Source: Proteromonas lacertae
Taxonomy: Eukaryota > Sar > Bigyra > Opalinata > Proteromonadidae
Assembly: GCA_002245135.1 (NCBI GenBank)
Contig: NGBS01001178.1
Coordinates: 1-64,000, forward strand
Direction of reading: 5' to 3'
DNA length: 64,000 nt
This document shows, piece by piece, positions 47,901-60,447 of this stretch (position 1 is its first letter; each line of letters opens with the position of its first letter). Below the pieces are notes generated by a model. That model saw only the letters and a program-made list of their open reading frames with translations, had not been told where the DNA came from and searched no databases. Made by a program: the position numbers and the translations under genes.

Positions 47901-48690
47901 AAGAAATGGATTTGGAGTTAGGTACTTATCATACTGATAATGGAACATTAGATTTGATGATTACTGATTTGAAATTGAAAGGAAAATGGTATGGATGAAG
48001 AGTTAAATGAACAATCTGGTTTATCAGGTAATATGCAATCTGTTATTAAAAGATTTAGAGTTGATTTACAAAATGCATATAATCAAATTGATGATTATAA
48101 AAAGTTGAAGACGTTAGTGATTGATTTATTTGCAAAATATGTTAGAGAATTTGAGAAACAAGGATGTAAGAATCGATGCAGATATTCAAGAAGAATATAA
48201 TAGAAGAAGAGAATATCTAGAAGGAAGTGTAGATTCATTAAAGAATAAAATTGGTAAAGAAATTCAAAGTGGTCATTCTGATAAATTAAGATTGATGAGA
48301 GAAAATAGTATTTTAACTCAAGAAATAAACGAATTGAGAAGGGAGATTAGGTTTATGAAACAACAGGAGAAAACTTATATGTTAGAGAAGAATAGCAAGT
48401 TACAAACAACATCTGCTACTAATGCAGGACAAACTACAACTTTAACTGAAGATGAAGGATTGAAAGAATGTCAGATTCAAGAAAGAATGATAAATGAGTT
48501 GAAGAAAAGAATTATTGAGTTAGGTGGTGAAATTACTCCAGATTTAGAAGGTATTCCATCTAATAACAATAATAACAATAATAATATTAAAACATTGACA
48601 ATGAAATCGGGAAGATCGAGTGGAGCTTCTTCAGCTAGATCTTCACAGAATTCATCAAGAGCTGGTAGTTCAAGAAATCTAAAAGTGTGA
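44929..48690 (+). CDS. CFAP57: Cilia- and flagella-associated protein 57 (CFAP57/WDR65)
   Basis: Axonemal protein involved in inner dynein arm assembly. Exon 1 MPPPSTVLNLVPV joins across 44966-45000 to QYFGMKCDISGNIWFLDE. The first half is WD40 propellers (HPLDSSILVVSG, CGSDHSIRVWDYD, IGHTGKPISLEW, GGSIMMWDV, CGDDGAICVF); the second half is coiled coil with family-typical stretches LKGENGMMKKK, TLDLMITDLKLK and DADIQEEYNRRREYLE. Total length, about 1,240 aa, fits the family. The frame shifts five times (near 46376, 47566, 47611, 47988, 48165), each +1. Conservation continues perfectly across them, so one-base insertions in the assembly are likely; a decayed copy or programmed shifting is possible. 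Confidence 0.88.
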
Positions 48691-48752
48691 TAATTATAAT
48701 AAATAATAAATATTTTATTTAACAACAGATAATCTTATTATTTTTTATTAAA

Positions 48753-49133
48753 TTATTGTGAATTAAATGCATCCATTTTCTTTTTTAGTCGATCTAGTTC
48801 ATATTTTGGTAATAGCATGACTGAATTGGATATAGCTGTACAATGTGGATTTATATCACTATCTACACAATTAATCATCTCATTTGTTACATCCTATGAA
48901 TTATTTCTTACTATTTATAATATACATTTATTAGTTTCATGAATTCTTGGCTTTCTTTCTGTAATTTTTGTACATTTTCTGGTGTGGCATTTATTTCCTC
49001 CAAAATACCAACAGTATTCTCTAAATGCTGAAGAGCAGTTATAATTGACTATTTATAAAGAGAAAATGAGAATGAAATATACTTCTTCATATGAATTGTA
49101 TTTATTCATTAATGTTGCAGTTAAATTATTCAT
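48753..49133 (-). CDS. Small helical protein, unrecognised (about 105 aa)
   Basis: Three exons: MNNLTATLMNKYNSYEE; SIITALQHLENTVGILEEINATPENVQKLQKESQEFMKLIN; and DVTNEMINCVDSDINPHCTAISNSVMLLPKYELDRLKKKMDAFNSQ. Introns (about 49048-49081 and one near 48890-48930) keep frame. It is mainly helical with Leu heptads, about the size of small Mediator, BLOC or microtubule-complex subunits, but I cannot name the family. Head-to-head with NOP56. Confidence 0.5.
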
Positions 49134-49255
49134 TATTAAATTAAATTAACTTCAAATAGTAGTTTATAAACGAATAAATGAGTAAAAAAGAAATCTAACA
49201 AGCTTGATTCCTATCGAACCACATTAATCATTTTCATTCAAATAGTCTAAAGTGA

Positions 49256-50877
49256 ATGGTATCTATATTTTGTTGATCTCATTTGTAGGGAAAATCACTC
49301 TACATATTGTTTGAATCAGCTTATGGTTATGGAATCTTCAAGGTGGTTGAAAGTGAAGAAATTGCTTCTTCTCTTCCAAAAGTATTGCATTTTATCAGCT
49401 TATATTCAACAATAGGTCCAAGAGACTGTAAAGAATTTAGAAACATTCAGTAAAGCAGTCAAGTTACACAAATTTCTTGTATTCACACAATATTAGTATT
49501 ATATTCTAGCCATTCGAATCAGCTGAAGATGCATTAGAAAATATCAACTGTGTATCAGAAGGTTTAGTGTCAGATACTCTAAAACACTTTTTGGCAACAG
49601 CTTTTGAAGGTAAAAAATCAGACAAAGTCAAACTTGGTGTAATTGATACAAACATAGGCAATGCAATAAATGAAAAATTAGGAATGAAGTGTGTTTGTAA
49701 TGATACAATCTTAGAGTTAGAAAGAGGTATAAGATATCATTTCTCACACTATTTCCCTGATATTGCTCCCAATATGTTACACAGTGCAGAAATCGGTCTA
49801 GGACACAGTTATTCAAGAGCAAAAGTGAAGTTCAATGTGAATAAAGTGGATAATATGATCATTCAAGCCATAAGCTTGTTAGATCAGTTAGATAAAGATG
49901 TAAATACATTCAGTATGAGGTTAAAAGAATGGTATTCATGGCATTTCCCAGAGTTAAAAGATATCGTAAAAGATAATTTGTTATATGCAAAGGTAGTGAA
50001 TTGTATTCAACAAAGACCTCATTGTGAAGATAAGAGAGATGAAATAAATAAAATAGTTTTAGATGAATCTGTAACTGATCAAATTATAAGTGCTTCCAAA
50101 TCCTCAATGGGTCAAGATATTAGTGATATTGATTTATTGAATGTAAGTAGTTTTACTAAGAGAGTGATAAACTTAAGTGAATATAGAGAAAATTTGATTG
50201 ATTATTTACATTCTAAATTAGTTCAAATTGCTCCAAATCTATCAACATTAGTTGGTGATACTGTAGCTGCTAGATTAATATCCCATGCTGGTAGTTTGAC
50301 TAACTTATCAAAATGTCCAGCTTCAACTATTCAAATTTTAGGTGCAGAAAAAGCATTATTTAGAGCTTTAAAAACAAGAGGAAATACTCCTAAATATGGT
50401 ATTATATTCCATTCATCGTTTATTGGAAGAGCTTCTGCTAAAGACAAAGGAAGAATTTCAAGATTCTTAGCAAATAAATGTGCAATTGCTACAAGATTAG
50501 ATAATTTTATGGAAATTTCTACTAATTTATATGGTGAAGAGATGAAGAAACAAGTGGAAAGTCGATTGAATTTCTTTGAGACAGGAACTGCTCCAGAAAA
50601 GAACATTGATGCAATGAGTAAAGTGAGTGAAGAATTGAAATTGAATCCACCAGCACCATCTACATCAACTACTACAACATCAACAGAAGAATCATCATCA
50701 TCAAAGAAAGATAAGAAGAAGGATAAGAAACATAAAAAGGATAAAAAAGAAGCAGAAAGTGCTGTAACAGAAGAAAAAGAAAAAGAGAAAAGTAAGAAAC
50801 GAAAACATAGTGATAAAGAAGGTGGTGAAGGTGAAGAAAAGAAGAAACATAAACATCATAAGAAAGATAAATCATAA
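49256..50877 (+). CDS. NOP56: NOP56, box C/D snoRNP core protein
   Basis: Nucleolar scaffold of the 2'-O-methylation snoRNPs. Exons 49256-49258 (the ATG alone), 49289-49381, 49416-49478 and 49510-50877; introns 30, 34 and 31 nt, in frame. N-terminal domain YILFESAYGYGIFKV and FLPFESAEDALEN; coiled coil; Nop domain with GLGHSYSRAKVKFNVNKVDN, SRSSMG-like SKSSMGQDIS, AHAGSLTNL and ASTIQILGAEKALFRALKTR, which binds the K-turn/15.5K complex. GHSYSRAKVKFNVN separates NOP56 from NOP58. C-terminal Lys-rich KKDKK tail as usual. Confidence 0.95.
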
Positions 50878-51051
50878 TTTTTATATTGTTATGTGTAAAA
50901 TGAGATTATTAATTTTTTATTATTGTTATTGTTTATTGTTATTGAAATTTGTTGTTGTTTTTGTTGAAATGGTTTTTTATTGTGTAAAAAAAAAAAAACA
51001 GTAATATAAACGAATATAAATTTTGAAACAATTTTCAGTTATTCAATTTTA

Positions 51052-51711
51052 ATGTCAAGTATAGATGTTTTATTATCAATATTTAGGAGTAAAGTTTTAT
51101 GGAGCTAGAAAGCCACATGTGATGGAACATAGACTTCGAGATACAACTCCTGGACCTAATTCCTATAATATACCAGATAGTTTTTCACAAACAACAAAAT
51201 TCTCATTTGGAAAGACAGAAAGGTTAATTCCAAAGAAAAAGAAAGAAACTAGAGAATATACTGTATTTACTTTGAATATATCATAATATAGCCTGAAAGA
51301 AGATTAGCTACACATCCACCTAGTTATTATGGACTTCAAAAATATCAACCTACCTATTTTGACACATTTCATGATCAAAAAGGTCATTACTCAATAGGTA
51401 AATCACCTCGAATCAAATACGAAAAGATCAAAAAAGAGCCACTAAAAATAGATGAATTAGAAAGGCCCAGCTGTGCTGATGTTCAAGTTTTAGAGAATTC
51501 ACCTCGTTTTTCATTTGCTCGACCTAAATCCAAACCAAGAAGACCAAAATCAGCATTTGATGTAGATCGATGGCCTTATATAAACAATGATTCACCCGGA
51601 CCTGAACATAATCACTTTGAAGATTGGACAAAGCCAAAACTTGGTCATAATAAATATGGAACGATGGGAGTAGCAACTAAAGATGATATAAATCTAATGT
51701 ATTTTAAATAG
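51052..51711 (+). CDS. Sperm-tail PG-rich repeat (STPG)-like ciliary protein
   Basis: Three exons (introns 51059-51086 and 51263-51291). Contains PGPNSYNIPD and SPGPEHN, the Pro-Gly-Pro units of the sperm-tail PG-rich repeat, with PSYYGLQKYQPTYF and FSFGKTERL/RFSFARPK units typical of these microtubule-associated proteins. About 200 aa, basic. STPG proteins line the axonemal or cortical microtubules in flagellates; consistent with CFAP57 and CDK20 nearby, though no operon-like link is implied. Confidence 0.7.
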
Positions 51712-51832
51712 AAACAATAAAAATAGTAGATAATTTAAAAGAATTAATTAATTTTCATTTTTTTATTTTTACAATAAATATTTTGTTTGTATTTTAGAAT
51801 TATAATCATTTTTAATACTTCTCTTTATATTC

Positions 51833-52849
51833 TTAATATAACGGAACTAAACACGAATAATGGCAAGGAAGTGGATCAGTGAAGAAGAAAGGATGTTGTA
51901 AAGCTTCAAATGCTGTAATTCTCTTCTGTGGGTTATAAATCAAAAACTTCTGTAATAAATCAATACTCTGTTTATTAGCTGATGGTATTAATGTATGAAT
52001 AGAAAGAGGCTGTAATTTTGGAAAGAATATTTTGTTATAATCAGGTAAATCTACTATTTCCTATTCAAATATAAATATTTAATAACATATATATATATAT
52101 ATATATACTGCCCATTCTTTTAAACTAGGTGTTCCTAATACTTGAATAACTCGAGATAGCTGATTAATATCATTTTGTCCTGGAAACAAGACATTGAATG
52201 TAAATAACTCATACATAATACATCCAACAGCCCACATATCCACTGGACTACTGTATTTGTACGAACCATATAGTAATTCTGGCGATCTGTACCATTTAGT
52301 TGCTACTTGAGGGGTATAAGTGTTATTATTATTATTACTATTACTGTCATTACTGTTGTTGTTATAAACTCGAGCCAAGCCAAAATCTCCAATTTTTAAT
52401 ATACCTTCACTTGAGAATAAAATATTGGATGGTTTTAAATCTCGATGGATTATATGATTGTTATGACAATATTCTATTCCTTTTAATAACATTAACAAGA
52501 TTGTTTTGATTATAGGTAAAGGAAGTGGGTCTATTTGCTGTTCAAGAAATGTGTATAAATCTACTTCTAAATACTCCAACACTAATGCTATACATGTACC
52601 ACTTGCAAATACATCAAATAGTTTCATTATCTATATATCTTACTCACTAAATATCAATATACATTGGGATGATCGGATTTGTTGTAAGGCTCTTATTTCT
52701 CTTAATGTGGTATTTGGAATACCCTCACCATCACCATTTAAATGAATCTTTTTGATTGCTACAGTCTTACCACTTAACAAATATTTTGCTTTTATAACTT
52801 CACCAAATGCACCTTGCCCAATATTCTCGCAAAATGTGTATTTATCCAT
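51833..52849 (-). CDS. CDK20: CDK20/CCRK-like cyclin-dependent kinase
   Basis: Kinase that controls ciliary length in other eukaryotes. [22 protein letters not shown] (glycine loop), VAIKKI, the catalytic loop [25 protein letters not shown] and the LPDYNKI and FFFTDPLP segments typical of CDK20 (the PITALRE-type PSTAIRE region reads [13 protein letters not shown]). Introns at 52061-52108 and about 52634-52665. A one-base frame break (extra C near 52672) separates ALQQI from [12 protein letters not shown]. An Asn/Ser run ([13 protein letters not shown]) lies before the activation loop. Head-to-head with the GT90-like gene. Confidence 0.83.
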
Positions 52850-52958
52850 ATATTTCAATCTGTATTATCGATTAGATGAATAGATATAACAAATAACGAT
52901 TTTTAAAACAAAAAAGCTTGATTACCTATCAAACTTATTTTATTTTAAATCACTGATT

Positions 52959-54962
52959 ATGAAAGCTGCAAACAATACTAAAGGAACTAAACGTAAGCAA
53001 CCAGCAGATGACGCTTCTCAGAAAAGAAAACAGATTAAGACTAAAGTCTCTGTTGAGTATATTCTTCGTTTGTTATAAATAGGCCTGCTAAGTCATATAA
53101 ATCTACTTGGAAGGAATTAACAGTAGAATTGAAGAAATTGAAAGAGATGTATTATATATATTGTATACATTTATTGATTTTAGGCTTCTCAGGACAGTAA
53201 GCGTTGCTCATGAAAGAATCAATATTTCTATTGATAATATCTATATAAATTCAGATTATGCAGCAGATCTAAACAATAGTTTTTCTTATTACACATATTT
53301 CTCTCGTTTCAATGATGAAAGCGTGTTAAACGTATAGATATCTGTATATAATTGTAAAATAGACATTGCAATATTTGTTCAATGAAGTTAGCAGTGGAAT
53401 ATTATTTGGAAAATATGACAATAATACTGAATTTCAACTTGTTCCATTTTTCAATGAAAATTATGAAAATAATTGGAAAGACATTGTTCGAATACCACAT
53501 AAATACTTTGCAGCCAAAACTCAATATTTATTAAGTAAAGGAGGTGGAGTAGTATTTGATATAGAAGATAAAGACAAAATGATATGTAATATGAACCATA
53601 TTTATTCAAATGAAAATAGTAAAAATGTAATTATTGTATTATATATATATATATATATATGATTATTATTATTATTTATATAGTCAAAATTAGAATATGA
53701 TAATTTAGTATTGTTCCATTTAATGACGAATTTGTTAGTAGAAAGACAAGTATAAAATAATTTATATTTCAATTATTATTATTAGATTCCTTATATAAAT
53801 GTATTTTTCAATATATTTCGAAATGGTTCATTAAAAGAATATTTAAACGAACCATGTGATGAAAAGAATGATATAATATTAAGACGTAATTTATATATAA
53901 ATTATTGTCCAATTATTTCATTTATAAAAAGAAGTGATTGTAGTGATTTAATTGGTATTTCAACGTTTGATTGGATGTTAGCAAATGAAATGATATTTGA
54001 TAAAAACCGTATAAATAAAAATATATATAGTAAAAATAGATGATGAAAAATATATAAAAACAATAAAAAGTGTAAATGAATGGATAATGAAAGAGAATAG
54101 TATAATATATCGTGGAAGTAGTTGTGGAATATTTGATGATAAGAATAAAGACTTATCCTATAATGTATATCAGAAATTGAAGTTACTTTCAGCAAAGTAT
54201 ATAATTCTATATATTATATAGAAATGATTTAAAATATGATTTCAAACTATTAAAACCATCAATTGATGATTATATTGAAAATAACAATAGTTTGACATTC
54301 ATCAAATATGAAAATGATGTTGAATATGATAAAGAATGGAATATGTATATTATTATTATTATATAATTAATAGATCATATTATAATAAATATAAATATAT
54401 AATCGTAACTCCTGATAGTTATGAATATATAGGATATTTTATAAGACTTCATTGTGTTTTATTGATAGTATCAAGTAGTACTAATAATGATGGAAATAAT
54501 AATAATAATACATCTTATAAAACAATATATGATATGATATTAAAACCAAATATTCATTATATTCCAATTGATGTATTTATATATTTATTTATTTATTTAA
54601 TAGAAAGATTTGAATAACATTGAAGAAGTAATAAGTGATATTTGTATGAATAACAAAAAATATTCACAAATGTGTGATGATGCTTATAATATGTATATAT
54701 TTTCTCCTATTTTTCTATTTATTATTATAGTATTGATCATTATTTATCACGTAAAGGTATATTGGATTTTTATGAGTATTTGTTTAACGAGATTAACAAA
54801 CATTATGAATTAAGAAGTAAAGAAGAGTTTGATTTGGACTATTTCTCAATAGACGATGAGGATTATAGTTCTACATTAATTCCTAATAATAGGAAACCTC
54901 CAATTCGTCTGAAGTATAAGAATGTATCATGTCCTTGTCCAAGATGTAAAGAATTATTATAA
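52959..54962 (+). CDS. GT90 (CAP10)-like glycosyltransferase
   Basis: About ten exons, nearly all introns GTAT...TAG. N-terminal part: MKAANNTKGTKRKQPADD..., lysine-rich, no signal peptide; then FGKYDNNTEFQLVPFFNENY and IPHKYFAAKTQYLL. Catalytic region: IIYRGSSCGIF (the family's RGS motif), LKLLSAKNDL, KYKYIIVTP and the C-terminal LKPNIHYIPID, YLSRKGILDFYEYL. The end is PCPRCKELL. The family adds O-linked sugars (e.g. POGLUT1) in the secretory pathway; this one lacks a signal peptide and has the N-terminal layout I associate with giant-virus homologues, so its compartment and substrate are unknown. Confidence 0.65.
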
Positions 54963-55309
54963 ATTATATTGTTATTGTTATTGTGTGTTGAATGACCTAT
55001 TATTTTACTATAAGTGTATATCATATAATCATATACATAAACAATATATTTAGCTGTATATATCATTTTAAAAATAGCCAATTTGACTGTCGATGAGTTT
55101 AAGTAAAATCAAAAAAGGATGATGAAAGTGATTGGTTAAAAAGAGAGATAGTTGAAAGGTTAAAAAGTGTACTTCAACATATAAGCATGTACAAATGTAA
55201 AGGCATATTGCATACTATTTAGAATATTATATTATTTAGTAGATATAACGATGAATAAATTTAAAAATAAACATTTCTTAATAATATCTAATAATTAAAA
55301 TGAATTTAT

Positions 55310-57429
55310 TTAAGAAACTAATAATAATTCAACTGAAGTGTTTTGACCATATAATTCAGCATATGAATATAACGGAGAAGGTAAATCTTTAACAAGTAAA
55401 ACAGGAGATGAATTATTATGACTTATCCAAAATTCTCTTTTATTCATATCAACAATCATTTCATAAATTGAACCATTTCTATGATTTTTGACATTTGGAT
55501 TTTTATTAACAACTGCTTCCAATATTGACAATAATAAGCAATATCTTGACTTTTACCATAATGAGCAACATAATTACATGTTGTTGATTGATTATGAATA
55601 TCATCACCAGAATATGTATTATTAGTTGATAATCCTAACATCATGATATCATATAAACTTCCATTTTGATGAAATTTATATTTGACATGATAAACTCCAT
55701 TTTCCATTTTCAAATCCAAATAACAATAACTCCAACCATCATTTGTATTTGTTATTAATTTTCCATTATTTGAGATTGATATTCCATCACTTTTGTTTAA
55801 TTCTGTGAATTTTATATCAACAAATTCTAGTGATATTTTAAATTTCTTTTCATTTACAATATTCTTACAACTTATTTCATATTCTCTCTTTTCGATTTCT
55901 TTATCTACTTTTCCATGAATTATTCCATTCTCTTTATTTATCATTAAACCATCTGGCAATGAAGGATTGATTGAAAATTCACATCGATTTCCATCAAATG
56001 ATGGAATTATTGATATTTCTTCATATAATAGCAAATGAATAATTCTGAATTGAGGATATGAAAATGATGTGATTTCTTTTGTTTTTAATTCATTCAATAA
56101 TTCTTTATCTTTCATTATTTCTATCATTTCTTCTTCTTCTTCGATACTCAATTTCATATTCTGAATATATTCTATTAATAATTCTTTAGATTTGGAATTT
56201 AGACAATTATCTTCATTCAATATTCTAAAAAGAATTTCTTTTCCACATACTTCCTCCATTATTGAAATACTCTTTTTATCATCAATGAATAAACATATAC
56301 TTTTCATCGTTCGATTTCTTTTATTCTCATTATATTCTATACATAATCTATCCAATAGATTTCTCTTTTCGATATTTGAGATATATTCTATTTAAATATA
56401 TTTTTAGTATTTATACTTTCCTTTTTCATATTTTTATATTTCATTATCATCAATACTATTTCCATCATTTTTATATTATTCATTTCTAATATACACATTA
56501 TTTCATCATTCAATTCTTCTTCTTTCATTTTATCCAACATTCCTTTTTCTTCTTCATTAAAGTCTTCTTCTTCATTATCTTCATTGTAATTGTTGATTAT
56601 TACATTTTGAATTCTATCATCTTTTATTAAATATAATTCTATGTGATTTTTACATTCATTTTTCTTTAATTCTATTTTCATTTCTTTCAACATTTCTTTA
56701 TTCTCTTTTTCTATCTCTTTCTCTTTTATCTTTTCTATATCGATATCTTCTTCTATCAATTGTTTAAAATCATCTTCTATCTCTTTATTATCTTTCTTAT
56801 TCTTTTGGAATTTATACCATTCTAATAATCGATTTAATAACCATAACTCATTCACTATTATCACATCTTTCATATTTAATATCTCGATCAAATTATTCAT
56901 CTCTAATCTCAACAAATATTCATTCTTATATAAATATTTATATCCTCGCTTTTCTATTTCCATATTTTTCAAGTCTTCTATCTCTCTCAAACATCCACCA
57001 AATACATTACATATATGAATTAATTTCATTAATACTTCATCATCTATATTATTCTTCACAAATTCATAACAATCATTTATTATCTCTTTTTCACAATAAC
57101 ATAAACAAAACATCAACACTTCACATACACTCTCTTTACACATTATCAGTTCACCACCACTGTAGTATTTCTCCATCTCATAATAGCCAATTTCTTCGAT
57201 TTCTTCATATAACTCCAAAACCCCAACAAACTCACGATCTAACAACAGTTTCTTTACAGTTTCATTTCCATTCACTAAAATTGATTTGATTGACATTATT
57301 CGATTATCTCCAATCTTCACTTCTATATCACCAAAACCACTTTCAACCAATTTTCGACATAATCTATCATAAATATAAATATAATATATACCCCTCTTCT
57401 CTTATTTCTTTATTCACTTTTATTATCAT
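55310..57429 (-). CDS. BTB-BACK, He_PIG and SPRY-like domain protein
   Basis: Starts MIIKVNKEIREEG; the intron 57364-57391 lies at exactly the same codon position as in the BTB gene at 22317 and joins to LCRKLVESGFGDIEVKIGD (BTB). BACK-like helices and a Glu-rich coil follow, then across the intron 56388-56416 (29 nt) a He_PIG repeat (SINPSLPDGLMINKENGIIHG) and a SPRY-like domain (GWSYCYLDLKMENGVYHV... SIYEMIVDMNKREFWI). The frame shifts -1 near 55535, inside the SPRY-like domain. Paralogue of the BTB-Myb gene but with a SPRY-like end, like that of the giant NTPase gene at 35381. Confidence 0.68.
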
Positions 57430-57800
57430 CTTTATGTAAATATAAAACAAAAATAACGAAATTGGATTTTTATCAAAATTTTGAATAACCCCAAACTTAA
57501 AATGTGATTTAATTGTTGATATATGAATGCAAATGCAATTCTGTTGTTGTATTTTATTTTGGTTATATGATTATCAGCATATTATATTGTGATAAGTCAT
57601 GAATATAATAGTAATGTGGTGTTTAGTGATTTGAATATTTATAATTATTTAAATGTGTTGTTGATCGTTTATTAATGGAATTCAATGTATCTAGAAAGTG
57701 TACGGGATATAAATAGATATTTAACATGTAATACAACATTTGCAGGTTAAATACACTGAGTATAATAAAAACTAATAAACACAATCAAATACATAAATAA
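57430..57800. other. Intergenic region, nothing recognised
   Basis: 370 bases between the BTB-SPRY gene start and the 3' end of TFIP11. AT-rich, no open frame over 40 codons with protein-like composition, no CCAAT array. Confidence 0.6.
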
Positions 57801-60398
57801 TTAATTCTTAGTTTCTCTAATCATATCTTCTAAAGACAAAGCTTCATAACTATTGGAGTGATTAATAAACGCATAACATATATCATCTTCTATATAGAAC
57901 TTTAAACTACCAAAGAAATAAATCTTCTTACCATTATAGGTTTGAGATGAATTTATGAATGTTATATCATTTTTACTTGCATATTCAGAAATTACTTCCA
58001 TAAATGGAACTGATGTATAATCTTCCACTGAAGTGTAAAAAATAGACTTTTTGTTATTATTATTATTATTATTATTTGAAACTTTATTATTATCATATAC
58101 ACTATATTCATTAATACTCTTTATATTATCATTATTATCGTTTTTATATAAGTGATATTCTTTCTCATTATTCATTCTACATTCTATCATCTTTAATATT
58201 ATTATAAATTCTTTTCTTATTTCATCATTGATATGGATAATATTATTAAATATGTTTCTCCAATAACAATAATACTTTACTACTATCTCATTATTGATAT
58301 TATTATTATTATTATTAAATAAATAATTATAAATTCCTTTCTTTATATTCTTAAACATTTCTCTCTTTAGAATTAATATAAACTGATTTGGATATAAAAT
58401 ATTACTCCATTCATTCAAAATATAACTTATTTTTTCATGATTATTGTTAGGGCTATTAAATGTGATTATATTATAATCTATAGATTTAATTATTTTTATT
58501 AAAACAGGAATGACTGAGTTAACAAGTAAAGAATTCATTATTTTGTTATTAAATACTCCTTTCCATGGTTTTATCATTTTACATACAGAAATATCCAATG
58601 AATTCTCATTCCATCTCTTTAATACATTTCCTATCTTATTTTTTATTGTGGAAAAAGTCAATGGAATTTCATCATTGAAATATTTTATCCAAGGAATTAC
58701 CCAATCAGAAATTGGTATTGTTTCTTTTGCTGGATTCCAATTGGTTATTGTAGAATGGATTTTTTCCCATAAGTACAAATTTATAAATCTTTTGAATTCT
58801 ATTGGTGGTAGTAAATGTGATAAAATCTCAACTATAAAGAGAATAGAAGATGGTTTTTGAACTTTCCAATTATTAATTATACAAGAACGAATCTATATAT
58901 ATATATAGAAATAGAAATATAAAATAATAATTATACTCGTGGAAGTATTATTGATTCAATTATTTGTATAGTAATTTTATATTCTTCAGTTGAATATTTA
59001 TCATTTTCATCTTCTATGTCATTCTCATTCAAAAGTGGTAAAAATTCATAATTAAAAAATGTTTCAATAATGCATAATTCTTCAGGATTCTATAAACAAT
59101 AAAAAGAAAAGAAAAATACTTCAATAGGATTCCAACCATTCAACTCTATTTCAATTGAATTCTTCAACAATGGATAAATCATATTCACTATTTTATATAA
59201 TTTATATTCTTTCATATAATTCTTCTTTATTTCAACCATAAATTCAGATATATCATCTAACAATAACGGATCTTTATTTTTTAAAATTTTTAATTTTTCA
59301 TATACCATTTCCAGTGTATTTTGTCTTTTTTCTATTTCATTTATTCTTATATTTGTCTGTAATAAATCTTTTTTCATTTCCTTTATTCTTTCATCACATA
59401 CAACAATCTTATCGTTTACTTCTCTTAACTTTGTTTTGGATGTTGTATCAAACAGAATTATATTATAAACTAATTCTTTTCCTATTATATGTTTTGATGT
59501 ATCAACTCCTGGTATAACTGACTTTTTATCTTTCATTTTGCGGAGTACTGGCTCAGATCCTGTAAGATCTAATACTACATCAGTTATACCAAATCCAATT
59601 GATTCTATTGGTTGATTATCATTATCATTTGATTTTTTCTTTTTATTTCTTTTCTGCTTTTTTATTTGTTTATTTTCATTATCATTACCATCATCTTCAT
59701 CTTCTATTATTTGTATTTCATCAAACTCATTTCCTATTTTCCATTTTGTCATATCTTCTTCATTCTCACTTGAATCTTCTTCACTTGAATCTTTAAACTC
59801 TTTTCCATTTACTTCTTCAAACATCTTTTTGTTTGCTTTTAAACTTCCAAATTCATTAAATCCATTGTATCCTAAACCTAAATTTTTGGGTCTTTCTTTA
59901 GTTTGAATTGGTTTATCTATACCATTCTCATTTTTACCTAATCTTCCTTTAAAGCCCATCTTTTCTAACATTTTAAGACCAAATCCTTTCGTATGCTATT
60001 CATTATATATATTGTTGTTATACTTTTTCAAATTTACCAAAATCTCTATCTAATTTTGCTTTTGGAGCTGGTTTAGGTTTTTCTTTTTCTTTTGTTGATG
60101 ATGGTATTATCACTTTCTATATATTTATAAACATAAGAATATATAATACTGGCTTTTCTTCTCCTTCAACACTATCTAACGTCCCTTTTGAGACAAATGA
60201 TAAGGGATTTGATATAGTATTGTTAAGTTCCTATTTACATAAATAAAATGCATATACACATACATTTATATAGTCATTATTACGTTTTCGTTTAATTCTC
60301 TCATTCATTGGTTCAAATTCATCATCTGACGAATCTTGTTCGTTTACATTATCATCTGAATCCCATGCATTGCTATTAAAGTCATCATCACTCTCCAT
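57801..60398 (-). CDS. TFIP11: TFIP11 (tuftelin-interacting protein 11), spliceosome disassembly factor
   Basis: G-patch protein (yeast Ntr1) that activates the helicase DHX15/Prp43 for intron-lariat spliceosome disassembly. Acidic start [17 protein letters not shown], then the G-patch [23 protein letters not shown]...GLGY, coiled middle, and the C-terminal GCFC-like domain ending in [10 protein letters not shown]. At least six introns (for example about 60217-60249, 60119-60150, 59999-60026, 59091-59120 and 58892-58937), in frame. Long Asn runs occur in the middle and C-terminal parts. Head-to-head with REEP (49 nt). Confidence 0.88.
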
Positions 60399-60447
60399 AT
60401 GCAGTTTTTAAATTTTTAAAAAACTTGGCTTGAATAATTTCATTTCA

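Noticed and set aside
55093-55220. Possible mini-gene starting MSLSKIKK
   Set aside because: Needs a one-base correction to read 42 codons and resembles no family; too weak to annotate.
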